From an uncultured Thermogutta sp. (GTDB lineage Bacteria > Planctomycetota > Planctomycetia > Pirellulales > Thermoguttaceae): DNA of 64,000 nt. Shown here in pieces: positions 1 through 7,943 of the stretch (its first letter is position 1; every line of letters starts with the position of its first letter). The DNA lies in contig CAKZMM010000187.1 in assembly GCA_937128505.1 (NCBI GenBank), positions 1-64,000 of the forward strand, in the 5' to 3' direction. The notes under the pieces are model-generated. The model saw nothing but the letters and a program-made list of their open reading frames with translations. It searched no databases and had not been told where the DNA came from. The translations under genes were made by a program, and so were the position numbers.

Positions 1-13
1 TCTTCGACTTGAT

Positions 14-2329
14 TTACTTCGATTTTCTTCGCAGCTCCTGGTTTTCTCCGATTAACTTTTGATCCTGGCTTTTCTTAACACCATTGATTTGCCTCGCTAA
101 AGCTCCGTAAGCTGCGAGAAACACCGTACCCACCAAGCATACGCCGGCTGGCCAATCGCCGTACAGAAGGTACGGGCTGATCCGGCCGTCCGGGACCACT
201 TCGGCCAAAAGGACGTCACAAGCCCGGCGGAGACCCTGGGCCAGGACTCGGCCGGAACCATCAATCCATGCGGAAAAGCCGGTATTCGCGGCGATCAACA
301 TCACCTTCCTGCATTCCACTGCCCGGAAGATCCCGCAGATCAGATGCAAATCTAGCTCGCTCGATCCCCAAAACCATCCGTCGTTCGTAAGGTTTACCAA
401 CACATCGGGTTCGCTGCCCGCCCGTTTTAGCTCCAGCACTTGGCGATGAATAAGATGCGGAATGATTGTCTCGAAGCAAATGTTGGGCGAGAACTTCAGG
501 TGCCGTAGCGAAAAGCTTTTTGCCGCTCGACCCGGTTGAGTGGCTACTTGAAGGGTACTGAGCGGCGTAAGCCGAATGAGCCACTCCAACTGATCGGCGA
601 ATGGCACATACTCCCCAAACATGACCAGGTGCATTTTGTCATAGACTTCGATCGGGTACAAATCCGGCTCTAATGAGCCAACCGGCCGAATAACCGACGA
701 ATCAACACCCGGCGAATCGTGCTTGGAAGCCGAATTGAGTGGGCCGAGCCCCGGGCCATGCGGTGTTTCGGCACCCGCGAAGGCCTCCGAGGCTTCGGCA
801 CCCGATGGTGTACTAAAGATCACATGACTTTCTATGTTCACCTCTGATCTTGTAAGCAATCTGCTTTCATTCCGGGTGACCGGCTCGGGCCTCCCGCCCG
901 CATCCGGAGCAAGCGGATTCGCTCCGGCGGAGACAAGTGGAACAAATGCCGCCGAATTGTAGTACAGGGATTTATCCCCCGTAAAATGCACCCGGGTTAT
1001 ACCCACCAGCATGGAACTTCCGAGCAACCGAGCTGATTGCCAAAGCCGATAGCGGCTCTGCCGTTCCAGGGCCGCCAGCCTCTCAAGGTAGGAATCGCGG
1101 CTTCCTTGCCAATCGGCCGGCGGAGTTGCGTCCGGGGAAAAACCGATGAGAAATCCCGCGAAAACCGTCTCGGGCCAGATAATCAGATCAACCTTGCCAA
1201 AACGCCGTACCGCTTCCTGCGACAATTCCCAGTACTGTTGATGCATCTTTTCGGTGGTGCCCGGCGGCGGATTGAGCACAATGTCGATGGAACCCTGAAT
1301 CAGAGCGATTCTCAAAGGTTCAACCGCTGGTGGTTGGTGGGTCACAAGCCGCCATTGACCGTAGCCCAAAGCCGCACCCAAAACGAGCCCGGCCAAGATC
1401 ACAGGGCCGATGCGGATCCGCACCCTCCAGAAGCCTGCTACGCCAACGATCCTAGTACGCGTGATCCCCAACAAGTTGCGAAGCCGCAGGACAGGCGTGT
1501 GGATCCGCGAAGAGCTTGCGCCCTCATCTTCCTTGTCGCCGGAAGGTAGAAAGGAGTACGCCTGAGCCAGGCATGCAGACACAAACATCATGAGGCAACC
1601 GACCAGGTAGCACCCTCCCAAATCGCTGAGCTGGATCAGCGTAATCCAGCGGTACTGCGTGTGTGCCAGACTGGCCATGGTGAAGCCTGTCAGAAGATGC
1701 CCCCGGGCAAACTCGAGACCCGTCCATACCATCGGGGCTGCCAAGATGACGGATAGCCTCAGCCCATGAACCGCCACCCGCGTTAACCCCACGAAGACCG
1801 GTAAGTAAAAGGCCAGATAAAACGACAAAGCGACCCAGCCAATTGAAGTAAGCGGATGAGGGTATCGCAACCAGTGTAAAACCGCTAACCAGAATCCAAA
1901 GCCGACCAACCATAGTTGCACAAAAGGCCGGGTAAAAAAGCGGATTCTCCCGCCGGCTGCCCGAACTGCTGCATCTTCCGCCCTTCGAGTCTCCGGTACT
2001 TGAGCTGCGACATCCGGGCTACGAGATCGTTTCCGAGATGAAAAGAACTTCCAAGGAAAGACCTGCCAATTTCTTTTGCGTGCAGCAACTGGGTTTGGAT
2101 TTTTGTGGCGGCCTTTATGCCGCGTAGCCAAGTCTTGACGAGGACTGAAGCTCTCCGTGGGAGGCAGGCTTTTTCGAAGGATGAGCTTAATCCACGGAAT
2201 GGGGGCAAACCATGCTAACACCCAAAACCCTAGATTTCCTAACGGTGGTAGCGATATCCAGAGCAAAAGGGCGCCCAGTCCCGCTTGGCACAGAATCGAC
2301 CGAAAAAAGGGCCGCAATCGCGCAAACAT
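14..2329 (-). CDS. lnt: Apolipoprotein N-acyltransferase with large insertions
   Basis: Inner-membrane enzyme that adds the third acyl chain to the N-terminal cysteine of lipoproteins, the last step of lipoprotein maturation. The N-terminal half has several hydrophobic segments and the C-terminal half is a nitrilase fold. All three catalytic-triad positions of the family are visible: Glu in IIWPE (about residue 386), Lys in YDKMHL (about 563) and Cys in ICFE (about 617). At 771 residues it is much longer than the usual 500 or so. The excess lies in three polar, repeat-poor insertions: a basic stretch at about residues 60-130, a shorter one near 265-300, and about 90 residues inside the nitrilase domain just before the catalytic Lys. 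The stop at 14-16 falls inside the window, so the gene is complete. No operon partner is visible. The family call is firm; whether the insertions are folded is unknown. Confidence 0.93.
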   Translation of the reverse strand: MFARLRPFFRSILCQAGLGALLLWISLPPLGNLGFWVLAWFAPIPWIKLILRKSLPPTESFSPRQDLATRHKGRHKNPNPVAARKRNWQVFPWKFFSSRKRSRSPDVAAQVPETRRAEDAAVRAAGGRIRFFTRPFVQLWLVGFGFWLAVLHWLRYPHPLTSIGWVALSFYLAFYLPVFVGLTRVAVHGLRLSVILAAPMVWTGLEFARGHLLTGFTMASLAHTQYRWITLIQLSDLGGCYLVGCLMMFVSACLAQAYSFLPSGDKEDEGASSSRIHTPVLRLRNLLGITRTRIVGVAGFWRVRIRIGPVILAGLVLGAALGYGQWRLVTHQPPAVEPLRIALIQGSIDIVLNPPPGTTEKMHQQYWELSQEAVRRFGKVDLIIWPETVFAGFLIGFSPDATPPADWQGSRDSYLERLAALERQSRYRLWQSARLLGSSMLVGITRVHFTGDKSLYYNSAAFVPLVSAGANPLAPDAGGRPEPVTRNESRLLTRSEVNIESHVIFSTPSGAEASEAFAGAETPHGPGLGPLNSASKHDSPGVDSSVIRPVGSLEPDLYPIEVYDKMHLVMFGEYVPFADQLEWLIRLTPLSTLQVATQPGRAAKSFSLRHLKFSPNICFETIIPHLIHRQVLELKRAGSEPDVLVNLTNDGWFWGSSELDLHLICGIFRAVECRKVMLIAANTGFSAWIDGSGRVLAQGLRRACDVLLAEVVPDGRISPYLLYGDWPAGVCLVGTVFLAAYGALARQINGVKKSQDQKLIGENQELRRKSK

Positions 2330-2788
2330 TTCAGCTAAACAAACGTCTCGGCGTTTGGAAAAAAGCGGGAGGAACTTTGCATTTATCCAGAAGAATGCAT
2401 CAATACACCGGTAAAAAAGCGGCTTGATTGCCGCTTATTGTACCTTCAAACATTAGATGGCGGAGCGCCGAGCTACCCGGGGGGACAAGTCGACGAAAGC
2501 CGCAATAGATCGATGCGTCGAAAACCCGCCGCCGACTTTCATCCCTGTCGGGTCGGCCGACACAACAGTTCGGAGTTGTCGCTAACGTCTCTGCGATTGA
2601 ATACGGCTTTCAGCTTCGCGGTTAGCATCAATCCGTGGCTTCGTGGCAACCGGCCATGTGAGGCCTGCGTGATATTGCCCCGTATTAAACTTAGATTCCC
2701 CCGGTATTATAAGCGATTCCCCCTCTGCGAATTTCCGGGGGATTTACGATTCAACTCGATTTGATCCACTCTAGCACGCAAGCCGCGA
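2330..2788. other. Spacer between lnt and the glutaminase gene
   Basis: Both flanking genes read on the minus strand, so this is upstream of lnt and downstream of the glutaminase stop. Short open frames here have no recognisable product. I see no RNA gene or clear terminator. Confidence 0.4.
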
Positions 2789-3388
2789 TCAAGTTATCCC
2801 GGGGCTGGAGACGGCGAGAAAACGACGCAGCAATTCGTGTCCAACTTCAGTTAAGAAACTCTCGGGGTGAAACTGCATTCCGAAGACCGCGTATTTCTTG
2901 TGGCGGATCCCCATGATTACCCCCGGATCCTCGGGTGCCTCGCTCCACGCGCAAATCTCAAAATCATCCGAAAGCGTTTCCCGCTGAATGATGAGGCTAT
3001 GATAGCGGGTCGCACAAAACGGATTGTCTAGCCCCGCATAAAAGTCGCAATTTCCGTGATAAATCCAATCGGTCTTTCCATGCATAATCACTCGGGCCCG
3101 GACAATCGCGGCACCAAATGCCTCGCCGATTGCCTGATGTCCGAGGCAGACTCCCAAGATGGGGATTTTGCCGGCGAAACGTCGGATACAGTCGACGGAG
3201 ATTCCCGCCTCTTTCGGGGTACAGGGGCCCGGCGAAATAATCACGTGGCTCGGGCCCATGGCCTCGATTTCGTCGAGCGATATTTTGTCGTTTCGGTGGA
3301 CCTCGATCTCGAGCGCCGGATCGATCTCACCAAGGCGATGAACCAAGTTGTACGTGAAGGAGTCGTAGTTATCGATTACCAGAATCAT
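2789..3388 (-). CDS. pabA: Glutamine amidotransferase subunit (PabA/TrpG type)
   Basis: Class I glutamine amidotransferase that supplies ammonia to a chorismate-using partner, giving 4-amino-4-deoxychorismate (folate branch) or anthranilate (tryptophan branch). The 199-residue length is normal. Visible motifs are the N-terminal VIDNYDSFTYNLV, the oxyanion segment SPGPCTP, the nucleophile Cys81 in GVCLGHQ, RYHSL, and the catalytic His174 and Glu176 in FHPES. No large chorismate-binding subunit lies beside it, so sequence alone cannot decide between PabA, TrpG and a dual-use subunit; the gene symbol is provisional. The ribosome binding site before the ATG is weak, but the start matches the family N-terminus. 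Confidence 0.93.
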   Translation of the reverse strand: MILVIDNYDSFTYNLVHRLGEIDPALEIEVHRNDKISLDEIEAMGPSHVIISPGPCTPKEAGISVDCIRRFAGKIPILGVCLGHQAIGEAFGAAIVRARVIMHGKTDWIYHGNCDFYAGLDNPFCATRYHSLIIQRETLSDDFEICAWSEAPEDPGVIMGIRHKKYAVFGMQFHPESFLTEVGHELLRRFLAVSSPGIT

Positions 3389-4068
3389 GTGTCTTTAGTC
3401 TTATCACAGGTATTTCGCGGCACATTCGGGCCTTCATGTCACCCAAAAATTGCCGGCGCGATTCCGCTTGGTATCTTCGGGGATCCTCGCCCGGCTTCCG
3501 GCCCTCATCAGGTCAACTCGGCAAATGTTCACAACCCAAGAATTAAGGTTTACGGCCCGCACCGTTTGATGCATCCCACGATTCGCTCAACGTGAGCAAA
3601 CGCAATTTGTTCGAACCTAGCCTATCTTGTTCTCAACGTTTCCAACACCACAAAGAATCCGCCATAAAAAACAACTACTAAGATCAAAAGAACAACCGAA
3701 AGGCGAAAGAATACTGAATAATGATTTAGGCTCGCGGCCGCTTCACCGATTGGTTCCTGTCTTAATTCCTGCGTTTCGCCCGCTCAAAATCCGCCGAAGT
3801 CGTTTTCGACACTAACCCTCCTAAACTCAAGAATTATAGCCTTCTGCTTGCCAAAGAGGACCTGACCGTGACGGAAGAAGTTTGCCCCGGTATTCTTCGC
3901 ATAGTTACGAAGGAGCCCCTACGGCCCGTGGGTTGGCGATTGCCACGTTGTTCTCGGTGTCGGAATTTTCATTGACACCTTGACGCCCGGTGCTGGCAAG
4001 CGAAAGCTCAGTGCTGTTTTTGGGAGCATCTCCCCAGAGGAAAAGGCGGCGCCCGCACACTCTACCAC
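3389..4068. other. Spacer with a small inverted repeat
   Basis: 680 bases between two minus-strand genes. The only structure I see is a 6-base inverted repeat, GGTGTC and GACACC, around 3956-3980, lacking the T-run expected of a terminator. Open frames here are short and unrecognised. Confidence 0.35.
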
Positions 4069-5139
4069 TTACCGAGAGACATTCGCGGTGGCCGGCTTCA
4101 CGGACTGAGACGCTTCTGTATTGGCCGGGTGACTGCCGGCTTTCGGCCGCAGCGACTTGAGCCGCTCCGGAGGCGGAACCATCGAGGTGATTCTTAAACC
4201 GAACTTATCGCCGACTTTTACCGCTTCTCCCAAAGCGATGACGCGGCCGGCAACTTCCAGTTCCAAAGCCTCCTCACAAGATTTTTCAAATTGCAGGATA
4301 GCACCGGAGCTAATCCTCAGCACCGTTCCCAGCGGCTGCCGCCGCCGTGCCAACATCACGGTTACCGGAAGTTCAATGTGAAGTAAATTCTTCGCGTAAG
4401 CGGGCAGATCCGCGGGGGTTATTCTCCTCGATGTCGAGCCTTTTGCGGAGCGCAAATCGGCCGAGGGTACCGGAGTAGGAGCGTCGGTAGAAGTTCGAGT
4501 TTCCCCCGAGTCAAAGCCGCGAACCGAGTCGGCAATTCCCGCCGCACCTTGTTGGCGGCTTGCGGGCTCAAGCGACTCCCTGGCAAAAGTTGCACTTTGA
4601 TCTAACCCGGCAACCGCGGACTTCTCGCCTCTTGGAGGCGTTCCTTCGAGGGGTTTGTTCGCGAAAGGTCCGAGGAGGAAGAATTCCCCGGGGGGACTGC
4701 CTCCCCAATCAACGGCGAAGCGCAGGAACTTCGATTGCTCGTTACGGAGAGCTCCTGACAAAAGCTCGGCAAGTTTATCTGCGGTTTGGTAGGTGCATTT
4801 TTCTGGGTCACATGTATCCGGAAACAAGATCATCCCTAATTCGACCGCTAAAGTAGACAGCTTCGAGCGGCTGGTGGGATCGGTGTTTTTGTACCATGAT
4901 CCAATCCACGGGCATTCCGGAAATGCCACTAAAACGATCGAATCGGGCAACTCGATTTTCGCGATGAATCCGGGGGTTAGTAAGCGCGGGTCGTCGATTT
5001 TGTCTGAAAGCGGAGATACCCTTTCCGGGGTCAAAGCCCTCAAGGGAAAAACGCGTCCGATCGCCTCGCTAAGCTCCGGCAAGGTTAGGGCGAGACTTTC
5101 CAAAAGTTCATCCAGACCGGACACACCGCTGGCACTCAT
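4069..5139 (-). CDS. SpoA-domain protein (FliM/FliN family)
   Basis: The C-terminal part, about residues 247-325, matches the SpoA (surface presentation of antigens) domain of FliN/FliM and type III secretion C-ring proteins: a short beta-rich unit beginning AKNLLHIELPVTVML and continuing through LGTVLRISSGAILQF and EALELEVAGRVIA to VGDKFGLRIT. The N-terminal 165 residues are unassigned. A Ser/Pro/Gly-rich linker of about 75 residues joins the halves, and a short polar tail follows. FliN itself is usually about 100-140 residues, so this is an extended member. No flagellar or secretion genes are adjacent, so assignment to the flagellar switch is inference. No clear ribosome binding site precedes the ATG. 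Confidence 0.75.
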   Translation of the reverse strand: MSASGVSGLDELLESLALTLPELSEAIGRVFPLRALTPERVSPLSDKIDDPRLLTPGFIAKIELPDSIVLVAFPECPWIGSWYKNTDPTSRSKLSTLAVELGMILFPDTCDPEKCTYQTADKLAELLSGALRNEQSKFLRFAVDWGGSPPGEFFLLGPFANKPLEGTPPRGEKSAVAGLDQSATFARESLEPASRQQGAAGIADSVRGFDSGETRTSTDAPTPVPSADLRSAKGSTSRRITPADLPAYAKNLLHIELPVTVMLARRRQPLGTVLRISSGAILQFEKSCEEALELEVAGRVIALGEAVKVGDKFGLRITSMVPPPERLKSLRPKAGSHPANTEASQSVKPATANVSR

Positions 5140-5145
5140 GGGACG

Positions 5146-5193
5146 ACTAGTTCATGTATCCGATTCACTATTAGTTGATGTGCCCGATTTACT
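5146..5193. repeat. 24-base tandem duplication, two copies
   Basis: Two adjacent imperfect 24-base units at 5146-5169 and 5170-5193, each running (A/T)(C/T)TAGTT, then ATGT, then CCGATT. They lie immediately upstream of the SpoA gene start. Confidence 0.75.
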
Positions 5194-5920
5194 AACCCAG
5201 GGAATCGTTCCCGGAACACGTTGCGAAGAGCCTTCTAACGGAAAATTAGATTGCCAGATTGCAGCACGGCTTAAATACTCTGCACCACTGCCGCACTTCG
5301 AATCCCAATTAATATCATGCTTTTGATGGCTTATATGACATTAAGGGCGCGGACCTTGGGCTTTTCATCGGATTATCGGGTTTGACGCACATTAAACTTT
5401 GCACCAACGGAAAAATTTTCCGGGTCATAAAAGCCAGTTTAATCAACCAACACGGACCATCCGCATTTTGCGGGTCATTAGGACGAAGTTCTTGTCATTC
5501 TGGGGTAAACCTTCTCCCTAAGGCGTTGATACATTAGCAAGTTTGTCAATGTGATCTTGTCGGAAATCGCGGAGATCTTTTCCCAAGCCCGATTACTCTC
5601 CCTGAGTACCATTTTCGTGGAGTGACTCGCCCCAAAACACTACGCCTTCATTACGCCTTGACAAGGGAATGACAAAGCAAAGACAACCGAACAGGGGTCG
5701 ACGGCTCCCCCGGGGGACCACCCCCCGGGTACCGAAGAATCAGAAGGCGAAAAGAACCGAGCAGGGGTCGACCCACCCGGGAAATCGCGTCCTCCACGAA
5801 CCGTCTTCCGTCACCTACTGCGGATTGATACCTAAAAAAGCTTTTTAAATCTCTTAGGCATTCGGCTTGCGGAAACCCCGCGAGCCGGCGGTGCTGCTAT
5901 CCAGCCCTCAACTACGGGTT
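5194..5920. other. Spacer with a GC-rich repeated motif
   Basis: A motif close to GA(A/G)CAGGGGTCGAC occurs twice, around 5689-5702 and 5759-5772, each followed by a C/G-rich palindromic segment including CCCCCGGGGG. Function unknown; this could be a dispersed genomic repeat. No gene recognised. Confidence 0.4.
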
Positions 5921-6958
5921 TCAGACCACATAACTCCTCAGAGCAAGTTCCTTGGGGTGGGGGTTGAGATAGGTCTGGTCGCGGAGGTAATCCACGGAAA
6001 ATAACCTGACATAATGTCGAACCAACACCAACGGGACCACGAGCGGCACCAAACCGCGGCGGAAGTCCTGAATTTCTCCCAGTAATTCTTGCCGCGAAGC
6101 CTTATCGAGCTTATCGCTGAAATACCCGAGCATATGGTGGAGCACATTACAGTGTTTATTCCGCGTAGCCATCGTCGATAGTGCTTTCATAAAAGCCGCT
6201 TCATATCGCTCGCGAAGTTCTTGTCGATTGATCTGCTTCGCATGTGCCACCAGTCTTCCCAACTCCTCGTAGAGTTTGGGCGAATGCGCTAGAAGCAAGA
6301 ACTTGTGCCGGGTATGAAACTCGACCAATTTCCCGATGGTCCACCTTGATCGCCAAAGCTGCTTAAGCCGGTGATAACCGAAAACTTGTTCGATCCAATT
6401 CTCGCGCAACTGGGGATCGTGAAGACGCCCTTCTTCAATGACCGGAAGATGAGGCATCGCCTCCATCAAAGCGGCCGCGAAACGTCCAAGTGCCCAAGGG
6501 GCCATACGCCCGTCCGAATAAAAAGTCCGAACTCGCAGACCACAACTCGGACTATTCTTCTTTAAAACGTAACCGCATAGGTCCAATTCGCGGAGGGCGT
6601 GTATTCGAGTTTTCGCCCAACGGGCCATCTTTTCGGTGTAATCCTCCCCTGTCTGCGGCATGATTAGCCGCACATTTTCAGAACTGTGAAATTGGAGGCG
6701 TAAGGTCGGCCGCGGTACGCCCAGTCCAACTTCCACCTCCGGACAAACCGGGACATACTCAAAGTACTGCCCCAAGGTCTCCGTCAGGTAGCGGTCACGT
6801 TTGTGCCCGCCGTTGAAACGAACGGCTTCTCCAAGCAGACAACTGGAAATGCCGATTCGGATAGGCAACAATTCAGCGGCACTAGGGTCTGAATTGCCCA
6901 GGGAGGACGCTTCGTTTGCCGCCGGCATATCGGGAGTCTTTTCCTCTTGATTCATCAT
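5921..6958 (-). CDS. DUF523 and DUF1722 two-domain protein
   Basis: Two-domain protein of unknown biochemical function. The N-terminal DUF523 domain shows IGISSCLLGEAVRFNGGHK, PVCPEVEVGLGVPR and the paired-Cys region NSPSCGLRV. The C-terminal DUF1722 (YbgA-type) domain shows LVEFHTRHKFLLLAHSP followed by a helical stretch. The frame stays open to 7129, but I place the start at the ATG at 6958. It has an AAAGGA ribosome binding site about 10 bases upstream, and the additional 57 codons overlap a near-tandem DNA repeat and look non-coding. This gives about 345 residues, consistent with a DUF523-DUF1722 fusion. Conserved cysteines suggest metal or thiol chemistry, but that is only inference. Confidence 0.9.
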   Translation of the reverse strand: MMNQEEKTPDMPAANEASSLGNSDPSAAELLPIRIGISSCLLGEAVRFNGGHKRDRYLTETLGQYFEYVPVCPEVEVGLGVPRPTLRLQFHSSENVRLIMPQTGEDYTEKMARWAKTRIHALRELDLCGYVLKKNSPSCGLRVRTFYSDGRMAPWALGRFAAALMEAMPHLPVIEEGRLHDPQLRENWIEQVFGYHRLKQLWRSRWTIGKLVEFHTRHKFLLLAHSPKLYEELGRLVAHAKQINRQELRERYEAAFMKALSTMATRNKHCNVLHHMLGYFSDKLDKASRQELLGEIQDFRRGLVPLVVPLVLVRHYVRLFSVDYLRDQTYLNPHPKELALRSYVV

Positions 6959-7013
6959 ATTCGGATAGTTTCCTTTCTCTTTTGGTTTCATTTCTCTGTT
7001 GATTGACAATCTC

Positions 7014-7072
7014 CAATTTCTCTTTCCGCAGACAATCTCGAATTGTAAGTAGCCGCCAATCTCGGATTGTAA
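7014..7072. repeat. Degenerate short repeat upstream of the DUF523 gene
   Basis: Three related units of about 16-19 bases with core CAATCTC(C/G)(A/G)ATT, at about 7014, 7031 and 7053. Their presence inside the N-terminal extension of the longest DUF523 frame argues that this part is not translated. Confidence 0.6.
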
Positions 7073-7943
7073 GAGTGATACTCCCCATTCTAGCAATTTT
7101 ATCCGTGAGCCTCTTTGCCTAGGGTTCAATGAACGGCGGTTTGGTCACAGCAAAATCTCTCTGCGTTCATGAAAAGGGGTTCCGCCGCTTAGGGCGCAAC
7201 CTTCTTACCAAATTTATCGCTCATGTAAATTCATCACCTACCGTCGTGGGAATACGAGGCTATTTCCGTATCTACCGCCACTCCATTTTTTGAGTGCTTT
7301 TCACATAGAGGTTAAGAACCATGAGCCCTTAAAACGAAGCGTGGAATGGCTAAGGGCCTCAAATTAGAATAGATCGCGGCATTTACGGTGATGACGGATC
7401 GAACCCTAATTGTTGGCGCAAGAATCCGGTTGCAAGCGGCGGGATTCATGCCTTCCTTGTTGCCCCCGGAAAACTACTTTGAGGACCTTCCCGCAAACCG
7501 CTTTGATGAGCTTTCGGCAAACCACTTTGATGAGCTTTCGGGAAACCGCCTTAAGAAGCTCGAGACGAAGACGAACCTTGAGACAGAGACGATAAGAGAA
7601 AGAGAGTGAGACACAGGCAAAATGACACAATTCCGGCTGGTGTTTCGGCAAATGATCCTGGGCAGGATTGCGTTTAATGATTAAAGGCGAAAGGTTGTCC
7701 TTCGCCATCAAAAGTTGCACTCTACAAGTAGCAGTAGGAGCGGTTTGGTTTCGTAATCGCGCGGCGTAGAAATCTTGCACCACAAAATGCTCAAGGCAGG
7801 TGGAGCCCTTTACGCCTTGTGCCTTTGAATCGAAGGCTGCATGACCGCATAACAAATCGCATGTTCCGGCCTCTTAACGGCGTACAAGGTAGGATCAAAA
7901 AGGCATCGTATCTTTTGGAGGATGAAGAAAAAGGAGCTCGCAC
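7073..7943. other. Spacer between divergent genes, with a tandem repeat
   Basis: Intergenic region between divergent genes, so it should carry promoters for both, although I find no convincing pair of promoter boxes. It contains the 24-base tandem repeat listed separately. A plus-strand frame at 7388-7609 (73 codons) crosses that repeat, lacks a ribosome binding site and is not recognised; I do not call it a gene. Confidence 0.35.
7471..7566 (+). repeat. 24-base tandem repeat, four copies
   Basis: Four adjacent units of exactly 24 bases at 7471-7494, 7495-7518, 7519-7542 and 7543-7566. The middle two are nearly identical and the outer two more diverged. Because 24 is a multiple of 3, the plus-strand frame stays open and would give an 8-residue repeat of the type N-x-F-D-E-L-S-x. 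Confidence 0.85.

Noticed and set aside
7406-7855. Minus-strand open frame of 149 codons
   Set aside because: It reads the 24-base tandem repeat backwards, has no recognisable domain and no ribosome binding site.
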